Assembly: GCA_964465125.1 (NCBI GenBank)
Contig: CAYXIO010000028.1
Coordinates: 1 to 47,025 of the forward strand
DNA length: 47,025 bases
From: CAYOHG01 sp964465125
Lineage (GTDB): Bacteria > Planctomycetota > Phycisphaerae > UBA1845 > Fen-1342
Direction of reading: 5' to 3'
Shown here: piece by piece, positions 16,134 through 25,717 of the stretch
Layout of the letters: the number at the start of each line of letters is the position of its first letter
Position numbering within the stretch: the first letter of the stretch is position 1
Program-made: the position numbers and the translations under genes
The notes under the pieces: model-generated
The model's database searches: none
What the model was told of the DNA's origin: nothing
The model's input: only the letters and a program-made list of their open reading frames with translations

Positions 16134-16481
16134 TCATTCGCAAACGGCTTCGGCGCAGCACTCCGGCGGCGCCTCTACTTCCGGCTCCGCCAGGGTCTCG
16201 TCGCTGAGGTAGCGCATCAGGGGCTGCGGATCATCCAAGCCGCAGGCCGCGGCGAGGGCCTCGATCTGGACGCGGCGCAGGTCGGCGGCGCGCAGGCCGC
16301 AGATGCGCCCGAGGACGTAGGCGCGGCAGACGTGGGTGTGGAAGAGCGGCTGACCGCCGGGATTTCCGACGCGCAGCAGGGTTCGCTGCTGGCGGATCCA
16401 GGAGGGGGAACGGCGGAACCAGCGCGCGGCCTCCTGGGGCGTCATGAGTTCCTGAACGATGGGAGCGAGCTGCGTTGCCAT
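16134..16481 (-). CDS. Small excisionase/MerR-like HTH protein
   Basis: A 115-aa protein. Residues about 13-60 (MTPQEAARWFRRSPSWIRQQR, then a wing-like turn and PLFHTHVCRAYVLGR) fit the helix-turn-helix family found in excisionases and MerR-type DNA-binding domains. The C-terminal half is helical (ADLRRVQIEALAAACGL) and ends in a Cys-containing tail (PPECCAEAVCE). The ATG at 16481 is chosen because AAGGAG lies 7 nt upstream; an in-frame ATG at 16514 is less likely. No integrase or phage gene is nearby, so it is probably a stand-alone DNA-binding regulator. It converges on lexA. Confidence 0.7.
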   Translation of the reverse strand: MATQLAPIVQELMTPQEAARWFRRSPSWIRQQRTLLRVGNPGGQPLFHTHVCRAYVLGRICGLRAADLRRVQIEALAAACGLDDPQPLMRYLSDETLAEPEVEAPPECCAEAVCE

Positions 16482-16613
16482 GGGGCATCTCCTTGGCCAT
16501 AGCTTCCGGGTCAAGTATAGCCGCGCCGCGCATGAAAAGCAAGAAAGTCTAGAACCGGGCCGCCCCGCGAGGGCCCGGCCGGGTCCTGACCCGCCGCCGA
16601 GGCCGCGAGCCGC

Positions 16614-17315
<702 letters not shown>

Positions 17316-17321
17316 GGTGCG

Positions 17322-17327
17322 ATTCTA
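17322..17327 (-). promoter_or_regulatory. Putative -10 element for the DPM1-like gene
   Basis: TAGAAT on the minus strand, exactly 6 nt upstream of the ATG at 17315, consistent with initiation at the start codon (leaderless mRNA). Confidence 0.35.
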
Positions 17328-17419
17328 CGGCGGCGGAATGCAGTCGGCGACCGGCACGGCGCGGACGGCGAACCCGGCGGCGCGTCGCAGCGCCGGTCCG
17401 CACGGGCGAGCTGCAACGG

Positions 17420-17923
17420 TCATGCGGGAATTTGCAGGAGCGGAAAGCGGGCCCGATCCGCCGACGTAGCGGCCTCGCGAAGCTGCGCGCGGAGCGTCTC
17501 GAGCGGCAGTCGCCACAATCGCCGCGCCAGGCCGGAAAGATCGCGTCCCTGCATCGGTTCAGGCACGAGCAGGTCGAGCAGGGCGCGCTCGCGGGCCGTG
17601 CGGTCGAAATCCGGCCGGCGGAATTCCTCCCACGTCTCCAGCACAACGGACAGCAGGGGCGTCGTCCGCCGGGCGACCCAGCTCAGACCGGTGAAGACCA
17701 GCAGCGCGGCGGATTCAAGGTCGGGCTCGAGGCGATGCGCAGTCATGAGGTGCCGCACCCCGGTGGCGGCCCGACCGACGTCCAGGCAGCGGCAGCCCAT
17801 GAGGTAGCGGGCGGCGGCGCAGTGCGGTTGCTGGCCGATGCGTTCCTGGAGGCACTCGTGCAGCTCCTCAAGCTGCCCGTTGCGCCACTTTTGAGCCAGT
17901 GGACCAAGCCAACTAGTATTCAT
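17420..17923 (-). CDS. TPR-like helical protein of unknown function
   Basis: A 167-aa cytoplasmic protein without a signal sequence. The N-terminal half shows helix pairs typical of tetratricopeptide repeats (LEELHECLQERIGQQPHCAAARYLMGCRCLDVGRA, then AATGVRHLMTAHRLEPDLESAALL). The C-terminal half (EEFRRPDFDRTARERALLDLL, then LARRLWRLPLETLRAQLREA) is also helical. It is upstream of the DPM1-like gene on the same strand (104-bp gap) and may serve as a partner or scaffold in the glycosylation island. The function is not known. Confidence 0.65.
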   Translation of the reverse strand: MNTSWLGPLAQKWRNGQLEELHECLQERIGQQPHCAAARYLMGCRCLDVGRAATGVRHLMTAHRLEPDLESAALLVFTGLSWVARRTTPLLSVVLETWEEFRRPDFDRTARERALLDLLVPEPMQGRDLSGLARRLWRLPLETLRAQLREAATSADRARFPLLQIPA

Positions 17924-18071
17924 GCACTCGATCGATTCAGCCGCGCCAGAACAACCGGGCCGTTGGGAACGCTACTTTCGCGTCGGCTCCGCGTCAACCG
18001 TAGTTGCGCGAACCGATCCGGTGTACCGTCCGCGTTCGGGTGGATTTCGATTGCGCACGGCGCGTGATCGA

Positions 18072-18125
18072 GGTTCACTCGGGCTCCCGGTGAGGACTTC
18101 CCCCGGGGTTCACTCGCGCTCCCGG
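18072..18125 (+). repeat. Pair of 19-bp direct repeats upstream of the GT-C genes
   Basis: Copies at 18072-18090 and 18107-18125 (GGTTCACTCG-G/C-GCTCCCGG) differ at one base and start 35 bp apart, in the gap before the ATG at 18142. The position suits an operator or a duplication scar. Confidence 0.75.
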
Positions 18126-18141
18126 CTGCGGTTCATGAAAT

Positions 18142-20220
18142 ATGCCGAACGTGCCGGCTTCTGACGCCCATCCCGTTGCGGACGACCGACGGCGCGCGTC
18201 CCCGCTGGCTCTGCTGCTGGCCTGTTCGCTCTCGGCGATCGTCGGCCTGATCGTCGTGGGATTGCATCGGACAACCGCGCTGACCCTCGTGATCGAGGGG
18301 TTCGCGGCGCTGCTGCTGTTGGCGGTCTGCGGCGGATGGGGGGCCTGGCCGGCGGCGTTGCTTGCGGGGTGGCAGCGCGGGATGGGAGTGCAACTGGGAC
18401 TTGCGGTCACGCTGGGGAGCGGGCTGACGGCCTTGTTCACCCTGGTGACCGGTTTGCTGGGCTGGTTGCACGCAGGATTGGCGCTCGGCTGGGTCGTCGG
18501 CGGTGCGGTGCTTGGCGCGGCTTGGGTGCTCCGCCGGCATGTTCGCCCCGGCATGACGGGCCTGCCCCTGGGCGCGCGCGACGCAAAACAGATTCTGTAC
18601 TTTGTCGCATGTTGCCTTCCGCTGGCGATTCCCGCAGGTGTCGCGTGCGTCGGCGCCGCGCTTCCGCCGGGGCTGCTCTGGTTTGATGAAGCCCGGGGGT
18701 ACGATGTCCTGGAGTACCACCTTCAGGTGCCGCGCGAGTGGTTTGAGCTGGGGCGCATCGAGCATCTGCCGCACAACGTCTACGCCTCTTTTCCGCAGCA
18801 GATGGAAATGCTCTATCTGTTCCTGATGGTGCTCGAAGGAGATGTCTACGCGGCGGCGGTTCCGGCACAGTGCACGCACATGCTCTTCGCGGCGCTGTCG
18901 GTGGGAGTAATCGCCTCGCTGGTGCGGCGTCGCGGCGCCGCCGATTGCGCGGTCGTAGTGACCGGGGCTTTTCTTGCCAGCGTGCCGTGGCTGGTTTACG
19001 GGGGCGTGTTGGCCTACGTCGAGGGCGGAGTGCTGTTGTTCGCCGCGGTCTCGGCGGCACTGCTGCTCGAATGTCTGTGTGAACCCAGGCCCGCGCAGCG
19101 CAACGTGCTGGCCGCGGGGCTCTGCGCAGGATTGGCGGCAGGCTGCAAGTACACCGCGATCGTGCTGGTCGTGATCGGACTGGCGTCGGGCTGGCTGGTT
19201 GCGTGTCGGGCCGCCGGCGCGCGCCGCTGGATCAGCGCCGGTGTCTTCCTGCTCGGGGCGCTCGCCGGCGTTGCCCCCTGGCTGCTGCGGAACGCGGCGT
19301 TCACCGGCAACCCGATCTACCCGTTCGCGTACAAGCTGCTGGGCGGGCGCGACTGGAGTTCCCAGCAGGCGGCGCAATGGGAGCGAGGGCATCACGTGCC
19401 GCCGGAGCGCGCGTCCCTGGTCGGCCGGCTCGGTCTCGCGTTTGAGGAGTTGGTCGGGCGGCGCGCGGCGGCCGGGGCGCGGTTCGCGCCGGCGCTGTTC
19501 GGGCCGGTGTCGCTGCTGGTCGCGTTGGTCGGAGCGATTCTCGCATTCGGCGGGGCGCGGCGCGAAGGGGTGCTTTGTGGCGTGTGGGCCGCGGTGATAC
19601 TGGCCGCCTGGGTGGCATTGACCCACCTGCCGGGCCGCTTTGCGATTCCGCTGCTGATCCCGGCCTCGCTGCTGGTCGGATTCGGGCTGCTGCATGGTCG
19701 TTCGGGCTGGCAGCGGCTCGGGTTCGGCGGCCTGGTCTGGGTCGTCTGCGTGCTCAACGCGCTGCAACTGCTCGGCGTGTACCGGCTGCACGAGCGCTAC
19801 TACGGGGGCGCGGCTATGCAGTCGCTGGCGGGCGCGACGCGCGAACTGGCCGAATCGAACTGGCTCAGCCGCGCGCTGCCCAGCCAAGCCCGCGTCTGGC
19901 TGATCGGCGACGCGGCCTGCTACTACGTCCGGCGCCCGCTGCATTACACGGTCGTCTTCAGTCGCGATCCGTGGATTGAGTACGCGCGCGACGCCACGCC
20001 GCGCGAGGCCGTGCAGTGGCTGCGCGAGCGCGACTACACGCACGTGGCCTTCGTCTGGCCCGAGGTGGAGCGGTTGCGCGCGACGTACGGCTTTTCGAGC
20101 CTGGTGACGCACGAGTGGGTCGGCGAGCTTGCGGCGGCCGGGTTGTCGACGGTTGCCGCAACGTCCGGCGAGGCACTGCCGATCGGCGTTGAGCTCTACC
20201 GCGTGGAGGCGCCGCGGTGA
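18142..20220 (+). CDS. GT-C-like polytopic membrane protein 1
   Basis: A 692-aa protein with roughly a dozen hydrophobic helices and a hydrophilic C-terminal part (about residues 545-692). After the first four helices comes an extracytoplasmic loop WFDEARGYDVLEYHLQVPREWFELG (about 178-202), whose acidic residues occupy the place of the catalytic Asp/Glu loop of GT-C glycosyltransferases (GT39/GT83-like). LRNAAFTGNPIYPF and the Lys in GCKYTAIVLV also recur in planctomycete proteins of this class. It would transfer sugars from polyprenyl-phosphate donors on the outer side of the membrane. Its stop overlaps the GTG of the next gene by 4 nt (GTGA), so the two are translationally coupled. Confidence 0.75.
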   Translation: MPNVPASDAHPVADDRRRASPLALLLACSLSAIVGLIVVGLHRTTALTLVIEGFAALLLLAVCGGWGAWPAALLAGWQRGMGVQLGLAVTLGSGLTALFTLVTGLLGWLHAGLALGWVVGGAVLGAAWVLRRHVRPGMTGLPLGARDAKQILYFVACCLPLAIPAGVACVGAALPPGLLWFDEARGYDVLEYHLQVPREWFELGRIEHLPHNVYASFPQQMEMLYLFLMVLEGDVYAAAVPAQCTHMLFAALSVGVIASLVRRRGAADCAVVVTGAFLASVPWLVYGGVLAYVEGGVLLFAAVSAALLLECLCEPRPAQRNVLAAGLCAGLAAGCKYTAIVLVVIGLASGWLVACRAAGARRWISAGVFLLGALAGVAPWLLRNAAFTGNPIYPFAYKLLGGRDWSSQQAAQWERGHHVPPERASLVGRLGLAFEELVGRRAAAGARFAPALFGPVSLLVALVGAILAFGGARREGVLCGVWAAVILAAWVALTHLPGRFAIPLLIPASLLVGFGLLHGRSGWQRLGFGGLVWVVCVLNALQLLGVYRLHERYYGGAAMQSLAGATRELAESNWLSRALPSQARVWLIGDAACYYVRRPLHYTVVFSRDPWIEYARDATPREAVQWLRERDYTHVAFVWPEVERLRATYGFSSLVTHEWVGELAAAGLSTVAATSGEALPIGVELYRVEAPR

Positions 20221-22004
20221 GCGCTCGCGACCGCACACCCATGCCGCGGGTGGCGCGGCGTCGCGTGCTTCACGCGCTGGCTGCGCTGGGCGTGTTGGGT
20301 CTGATCGCGGCGTTGCACGGCCGTTCGCTGGGCTACGGCTGGTTCATGGATGATTACGCCCACCAGCAGCAGCTTCGTGCGTGCGACGGGTCGCTGCGCG
20401 GGCTGACGGAGGCCTGCCGGCTCGAGCTCAACGGCGGGATCATCGAGTTGTGGTGGCTGCCGGAATGCACGCTGCGCTTTTTCCGGCCGATCTCGTTTGC
20501 GTGGATGAAGCTGCTGTATGAATGGAGCGGCTGGAGCCCGCTGGCGCAGCACGTCGCCTGCCTGGGCTGGCATGCGCTGGCGTGCGTGCTGCTGACGGCT
20601 CTACTGATTCGGTTGGGATTGGGTCGAGGCCTGGCATGGGCGGTCGCGGCGCTTTTCGCAGTCCATCCCGGGCATGTCGCGACGGTTCAATGGATCGCGG
20701 CCCAGACCGAGCTCATGGTCACCGTGTTCATGCTGGTCGCGCTGCTGGCGTATGTGCGGATGCGCGGGTGGGATTCCACCTCGCCGGGCGGTTGGGGCTG
20801 GGCCGCGCTCGTACTGCTGGCGTTCCTGCTGGCGCTGGGTTGCCGCGAGAACGCGGTCATGCTGCCATTCGTGCTGCTTGTCAGCGAGCTTGGCCTGCGA
20901 TGGACGACGAGCAGCGGCGGCGTGCGAAATCCCGTCGAGCGGGCCGATCGGAAATCACGCTCGGCGCTGGTCGCGGGCGTCTGGGTTTCGCTTGGCGCCG
21001 CGCTGGTCGGCTACCTCGTTCTGAGAGGCAGCCTGCTTGGCGGGATCAACGTTCCGCCTCGGCCGTACATCGTTTCGCCGAGCGAGCCCGACTTCTTTCG
21101 CTTCGTGCTGGACAAGACCTGCTACTACCTGCTGGGCGAGTTCCTGCTCGCGCCGGTCGTTCCCATCGGCGGGCTGGCGTATCTGCGCGAGCGCCCGCTG
21201 CTGTTCTACGGCAGCGCCGCGTTGCTGCTGGCAGTCCTGCTGATTGGCTGGTGGCGCTGGCGGCGTCGGCCGGCGGGCTGGCTGGGACCTGCCTGTCTGT
21301 TCGGCTTCATGGCGCCGGTGCTGCCGGCGTTCGAGTCGCCGCACCACCTCTATCTGCCGGGCGTGGGCTGGACCGTCATGGCCGGGCTGCTGTTGTCCGA
21401 ACTACGCGGCGGCGCGGAGCGCGTCATTCGCTGGCGGCGGGCGCTGTCGAAGCTCGTCATGGTCGGCAGCCTCGCGACCTTCGGCCTGCTGACGTACCTG
21501 TTCGGCCGCACGTTTGACGCCGCCCAGCGGGTGGAAGACCGCGTCGTTGCCGAGGTGGTGGATGACGCGGGCGCGCTGCGACCCGGCGACACGCTGTATT
21601 TCGCGAATTTGCCGATGATCGCGCATTATGTTCGCCTTGCGGTGGAGCAGCGCACCGGTCTGACTGGGTTGCGCGCCGTCGCGCTGACCTGGTCGCCGCA
21701 ACTGCTGGGTCTATCGGGCGCGATGCAACTGGATCGTCCCGAGCCGGGCGTCTGGGAGTTGCGAGTCCGGGGGCAGCGGTATTTCTCCGGTCCGGCCCGC
21801 CGGCTGATCGCAGAGGCCGGTCACGGGCTGGAACTGATGCCGGGAACCGCGGTGGACGCGCGCGATCTCCACGTTGAAGTGATCGACGCCGACGACGCGG
21901 GCGTGTCCACGCTTCGCTTTCGCAGGACCGGGCTGATCGACGACGGGCACGCCCATTTCTACTGGGGATCGCGGGTCCGCTGGGCTCAACCGCTCGAACC
22001 CTAG
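20217..22004 (+). CDS. GT-C-like polytopic membrane protein 2
   Basis: A 595-aa membrane protein beginning with GTG inside the stop of the previous gene. The first helix (about residues 17-35) is followed by YGWFMDDYAHQQQL, with an Asp-Asp pair at 45-46, the acidic catalytic-loop signature of protein O-mannosyltransferase-like and TMTC-like GT-C enzymes. Later landmarks are HPGHVATVQWIAAQTE, LGCRENAVMLPFVLL and FESPHHLYLPGVGW. The C-terminal region (about 470-595) is a hydrophilic, probably beta-rich domain. It probably glycosylates proteins or lipids at the outer face of the membrane. Confidence 0.78.
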   Translation: MSARDRTPMPRVARRRVLHALAALGVLGLIAALHGRSLGYGWFMDDYAHQQQLRACDGSLRGLTEACRLELNGGIIELWWLPECTLRFFRPISFAWMKLLYEWSGWSPLAQHVACLGWHALACVLLTALLIRLGLGRGLAWAVAALFAVHPGHVATVQWIAAQTELMVTVFMLVALLAYVRMRGWDSTSPGGWGWAALVLLAFLLALGCRENAVMLPFVLLVSELGLRWTTSSGGVRNPVERADRKSRSALVAGVWVSLGAALVGYLVLRGSLLGGINVPPRPYIVSPSEPDFFRFVLDKTCYYLLGEFLLAPVVPIGGLAYLRERPLLFYGSAALLLAVLLIGWWRWRRRPAGWLGPACLFGFMAPVLPAFESPHHLYLPGVGWTVMAGLLLSELRGGAERVIRWRRALSKLVMVGSLATFGLLTYLFGRTFDAAQRVEDRVVAEVVDDAGALRPGDTLYFANLPMIAHYVRLAVEQRTGLTGLRAVALTWSPQLLGLSGAMQLDRPEPGVWELRVRGQRYFSGPARRLIAEAGHGLELMPGTAVDARDLHVEVIDADDAGVSTLRFRRTGLIDDGHAHFYWGSRVRWAQPLEP

Positions 22005-22053
22005 CCCCCGGGAACTCTTGGCCGCACCGTTGGCATTCGCCGAGACATGATCG

Positions 22054-23634
22054 ATGATCCCGCTCGTGAACGATGCGCAACCGGCCACGCGCCTCTCCCG
22101 CCTGTACCGCTCGGGTGCGGATCTGATCGCGATCGCGCTCGGCTTGCGGCTGATCATGGCGTGGCTGATGCCCTGCATCTCCAAGGATGGGGCGCTCTAT
22201 TGCTGGTTCGCGCGCGACCTCGGGCACGACTTCCTGGGCACACTGGCCTCGGGGCAGTATCAACAGCACCCGCTCTTTCCTGCGGCCATTCTCGCGGTTC
22301 AGCGGTGCCTGGTGTGGTTCGGCTGCGCGGATCGGCCATTGACCTGGCAGTTGGCGGGGCAGGGGGTCTCGTTCGTCAGCGGCTCGCTGCTGGTGGTCGC
22401 TTGCGGCGCGCTGGCCGCGGGGCTGCTGGCTCGCCTCGATCCAGTGCGCGATCGTGATACTGCCCGGCGCTGGGTGCTCGGGCTGGCGGCCGTGCTTCCG
22501 CTGGGCGTCTGGCTGTCGGCGGACGTCATGTCCGACCCGCTTCACGCGCTGCTTTACGTTGGGTCGCTGCTCATGCTGCGCCGCCGACCGACCTCTCTCA
22601 GTGCGCTGTTGGCGGGGCTGCTGGCCGGACTGGCGTTCCTGGTGCGGCCCGAAGCTGTTGCGATCCCGCTGGCCGTTGCCGTCGCCGCGGCGGCGGAATG
22701 GTGGCGGCGCGTCGATCGTCACGCGCCGGCCAGGGCGTGCGTCGTGCTGGTCGGCTTCGCCCTGGTCGCCGCGCCCTATGCGATCGCGATCGGCAAACTG
22801 AGCCCGAAGCAGGACAAGCAGACCGTGCAACAGTTTGTGCACGCCGGAGCCGCCTGCGAGGACATCGCCCGCGCGGGCCTGACACGGACCGAATCGACCT
22901 GGTACGAGTCCATCGGGCTGATGGTCTACCACACCGGCCGGGCCGGACGCGTCGTGGTGCCGCTGCTAGGCGTACTGGGGCTGTGGCAGATGCGCCGACG
23001 CCTGGCCGGACCGGGCGTGAACGTAGTCGTCGGATGCCTCTCCATTCACGCAACCCTGGTGGCCCTGCTTCAGTGGCGCGCCGGCTACCTTGATCCGCGG
23101 CACACACTGATCAGCGTGTTCCTGCTGCTGCCGTTCGCGGCGATGTTTGCGGAATCCGCCTGGTCGTGGCTTCGCGCTCGGCGACCGGGAGCGGAATGGC
23201 TGTTCCTGGCCGCGTGTATCGGTCCGCTGGCCGCCTACGCGCTGCGCGTGCCGAACGCCGGCGATGCCTTCGTCGCTCGGACGGCGGATTGGCTGGCGTC
23301 CAACGTTCCAGAGGCGCGCGGACGAGTCCTGCTGGGCGGGAGCAGTCAGCGGCGGATCGCCTTTTATGCGGATACGCAGTTTGTGCCGTGGAACGAGTAC
23401 GAGCCGGACGAGGCCGCTCGCTTCCGCGACGTGCATGGCTACATTGTCCACGCCGACGCCGAGCACGGTCCGCATTTCTTCGCCCTCCAGACGGCTGCGA
23501 CCGAGGAGGGACGCCAGGACGCCCGGCTGTTGGAGCAGCTTCTGGCCGATCCGCAGAGCAGCGCGCACCTGCGGCTGCTTCACGAGGAGCGCTCCGACCA
23601 TGGTGCGGCGCAGCATTTGTATCGAGTGGAGTGA
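22054..23634 (+). CDS. GT-C-like polytopic membrane protein 3 (GT39 type)
   Basis: A 526-aa membrane protein. After helix 1 comes ISKDGALYCWFARDL (about residues 42-56), matching the acidic loop of PMT/ArnT-like GT39 family enzymes; LVRPEAVAIPLAV (about 207-219) and YLDPRHTLISVFLLLPF are other recognisable family segments. The C-terminal part (about 410-526) is a soluble domain containing RVLLGGSSQRRIAFYADTQ. It follows the previous gene by 49 bp in the same direction, making a three-gene glycosyltransferase run. Substrates are unknown. The ATG at 22054 has no strong Shine-Dalgarno. Confidence 0.78.
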   Translation: MIPLVNDAQPATRLSRLYRSGADLIAIALGLRLIMAWLMPCISKDGALYCWFARDLGHDFLGTLASGQYQQHPLFPAAILAVQRCLVWFGCADRPLTWQLAGQGVSFVSGSLLVVACGALAAGLLARLDPVRDRDTARRWVLGLAAVLPLGVWLSADVMSDPLHALLYVGSLLMLRRRPTSLSALLAGLLAGLAFLVRPEAVAIPLAVAVAAAAEWWRRVDRHAPARACVVLVGFALVAAPYAIAIGKLSPKQDKQTVQQFVHAGAACEDIARAGLTRTESTWYESIGLMVYHTGRAGRVVVPLLGVLGLWQMRRRLAGPGVNVVVGCLSIHATLVALLQWRAGYLDPRHTLISVFLLLPFAAMFAESAWSWLRARRPGAEWLFLAACIGPLAAYALRVPNAGDAFVARTADWLASNVPEARGRVLLGGSSQRRIAFYADTQFVPWNEYEPDEAARFRDVHGYIVHADAEHGPHFFALQTAATEEGRQDARLLEQLLADPQSSAHLRLLHEERSDHGAAQHLYRVE

Positions 23635-23745
23635 ACGAGCGGGTGACCGGGTGGGGGAGATGTCCCGGCGGCCGCGCGACTCCCCCAGTGGGATACAATC
23701 CACGATGCGTCCGACGTGTCTGAGACCCGCAACGGGAGGTTGGCC

Positions 23746-24684
23746 ATGCACCGAATGCTGGGAATCGCGCTGGGGCTGGTGCTGTTGACGCCGGCCGCGG
23801 CCATCGGCCAGAGCGGCTCGATCAACTGGCTGCGCGACGCGGCCCAGGCGGCCAAGCAGGCCGAGCAGACGGGCAAGCCGATCATGTTCTACGTGGTCAG
23901 CCGCCAGGGCGATCGCCCGGACGAGATCGAGACCGCCCAGAAGGAGTCATTCCGCAACCCGATCGTGGTCGAGCTTTCGAAGCGGTTTGTCTGCTCGCAG
24001 CTTTCGCGCAGCCGCTTCCCCGAGCTGCTCGAGAAATGGGGATTGCCGCCGCGCACCAACCTCGAGATTCTCTTCGTGACTCCCCAGGGCGAGCAGGTTG
24101 GCGCGAAGCTGTCTCCCTCCGACGTGGCGTCGGCCAAGGCCCTGGCGCAGCGCATGGCCAACGCGTTCGACCAGTATCGCAAGCAGGTGTTCGACAAGGA
24201 CCTCAAGCCGATCCTCGAATCGGATGAATCCAAGCCGGCCGAAGTGAAGCGCGTGCTGAACGTAGTGCGGCAGTTGACGATTCTGTCCGCCGACGTCGCC
24301 GTCAAGAAGTACGCCGAGCGCGAGGGCATCGACGACCAGCTGCGACAGGACGCGTACGACACGCTGGCGGTGCTGTCGACTCCGGCGGCGGTGGATTTCC
24401 TGTTCACGCGCGGCCTGGAGGAGCCGGGGCTGGTCAAGACGCTCGCGAAGTGCACGCCCGGCGCGGCGGCTCGGCTGGCCGATTTCGTCGGCGGGCCCGA
24501 CGCGGCCAAGAGCCTGCTGGCCTACAACGCGGTCACCAAGATCTGCAAGATCAAGGACGCAAAGAACGACAAGTTCTGGGACGGCGACAACCAAAAGGCC
24601 CTTGAGCGCGAGATCGATCGCGTGAAGAACGAGGTGCAACGGGTCGCCGCGCGCTGGAAGGAGCAGTATGAGCCGTATCGTTGA
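23746..24684 (+). CDS. Secreted thioredoxin-fold protein without a CxxC motif
   Basis: A 312-aa protein starting at the ATG preceded by GGGAGG (6-nt spacing); a GTG at 23716 is in frame but lacks these signals. Residues 1-21 are a signal peptide (MLGIALGLVLLTPAAAIGQ). Residues about 25-135 look like a thioredoxin fold (AAKQAEQTGKPIMFYVV; VVELSKRFVCSQL; LEILFVTPQGEQVG), but the redox-active CxxC site is replaced by SRQGDR, so dithiol chemistry is unlikely. The C-terminal half is helical with a HEAT-like appearance and a charged end (ALEREIDRVKNEVQRVAARWKEQ). The next gene starts inside its 3' end. Confidence 0.75.
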   Translation: MHRMLGIALGLVLLTPAAAIGQSGSINWLRDAAQAAKQAEQTGKPIMFYVVSRQGDRPDEIETAQKESFRNPIVVELSKRFVCSQLSRSRFPELLEKWGLPPRTNLEILFVTPQGEQVGAKLSPSDVASAKALAQRMANAFDQYRKQVFDKDLKPILESDESKPAEVKRVLNVVRQLTILSADVAVKKYAEREGIDDQLRQDAYDTLAVLSTPAAVDFLFTRGLEEPGLVKTLAKCTPGAAARLADFVGGPDAAKSLLAYNAVTKICKIKDAKNDKFWDGDNQKALEREIDRVKNEVQRVAARWKEQYEPYR

Positions 24685-25717
24685 CCTGCGAAGCGACACG
24701 GTCACGCGTCCGACGCCCGAGATGAAGTCCGCCATGATGGCCGCCGAGCTGGGCGACGACGTGCTCGGCGACGATCCGACCGTGAACCGGCTGAATGAGC
24801 GCATGGCGGCGTTCCTGGGAACGCAGGCGGCGCTGTTTGTTCCGTCCGGCACGATGGCCAACCAGGTCGCGATCCGCTCGGTCTGCGAGCCCGGCGACGA
24901 GCTGATCCTCGACGACACCACGCACAGCTACAACTACGAGACCGGCGGACCGTCGGCGCTCTCCGGCGTGAGCATCCGCGTGGTGCGCGGGGAGCGCGGC
25001 ATCTACGGACCGGCCGACGTCGAGGCCGCGCTGCGGCCCGACAGCGCGCACTTCGCGCACTCGCGCATGGTGATCGTGGAGAACACGAACAACCGCGGCG
25101 GCGGCTCGATCTGGCCGCTGGAGAAGTTCGCCGCGGTGGCCGCCTGCGGCCATCAGCGCGGCCTGCACGTGCACCTGGACGGGGCGCGGCTGATGAATGC
25201 CTGCGTCGCCACAGCGCGCAAACCGACCGACTACACCCAGCATGTCGATTCGGTCTCGATGTGCTTTTCGAAGGGGCTCGGCGCGCCGGTCGGATCGATC
25301 ATTGCCGGCTCGCGGCCGTTCATCGCCCGCGCGCAGCGCTTTCGCAAGATGTTCGGCGGGGCGATGCGGCAGGCCGGTCTGCTGGCCGCGGCGGCGCTCT
25401 ACGCCATCGAGCATCACGTCGAGCGGCTGGCGGTCGATCATGCCAATGCGCGGCGGCTGGCGGACGGCATTGCCGGGCTGGCCGGCGTGGGCGTCGACCC
25501 CGCAACGGTCGAAACCAACATCGTCATGATCGACGTTGAGCCGAGCGCCGGATCCGCCGCCGACGTTGCGCAGCGGCTGCGCGACGCAGGCGTCTGGATG
25601 ATCGCGATCGGTCCGCAGCGGATCCGCGCCGTGACGCACCTGGACGTCGATCGCGAGGGGATTGACCGCGCGGTCTCGGCAATCCGCAAAGTGGTCGGCG
25701 CGCTTGCGATGAAATGA
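24668..25717 (+). CDS. ltaE: Low-specificity L-threonine aldolase
   Basis: A 349-aa fold-type I PLP enzyme. Signatures are DLRSDTVTRPTPEM at residues 6-19, GDDVLGDDPTVNRLNERMA, FVPSGTMANQVAI, HLDGARLMNACVA, and the PLP lysine in CFSKGLGAPVGS (Lys202), followed by RKMFGGAMRQAG. It cleaves L-threonine or L-allo-threonine to glycine and acetaldehyde. The ATG lies 17 nt before the end of the preceding gene, and its own end overlaps the ATG of the endonuclease V gene, giving tight coupling in a three-gene operon. Confidence 0.95.
   Translation: MSRIVDLRSDTVTRPTPEMKSAMMAAELGDDVLGDDPTVNRLNERMAAFLGTQAALFVPSGTMANQVAIRSVCEPGDELILDDTTHSYNYETGGPSALSGVSIRVVRGERGIYGPADVEAALRPDSAHFAHSRMVIVENTNNRGGGSIWPLEKFAAVAACGHQRGLHVHLDGARLMNACVATARKPTDYTQHVDSVSMCFSKGLGAPVGSIIAGSRPFIARAQRFRKMFGGAMRQAGLLAAAALYAIEHHVERLAVDHANARRLADGIAGLAGVGVDPATVETNIVMIDVEPSAGSAADVAQRLRDAGVWMIAIGPQRIRAVTHLDVDREGIDRAVSAIRKVVGALAMK

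Noticed and set aside
16134..16481. A phage or integrative element marked by an excisionase-like protein
   Set aside because: There is no integrase, attachment-site repeat or phage gene nearby, and base composition does not change.
18133..20238. A 701-codon minus-strand open frame
   Set aside because: Shadow of the first GT-C-like gene. The product is a Gln/Arg/Pro-rich string without hydrophobic pattern.
23705..23788. A 27-codon ORF rich in Cys and Trp, with TACAAT 5 nt upstream
   Set aside because: It overlaps the signal peptide of the thioredoxin-fold protein in a shifted frame; CTG codons for Leu read in that frame give TGC and TGG, so the Cys and Trp are an artefact.
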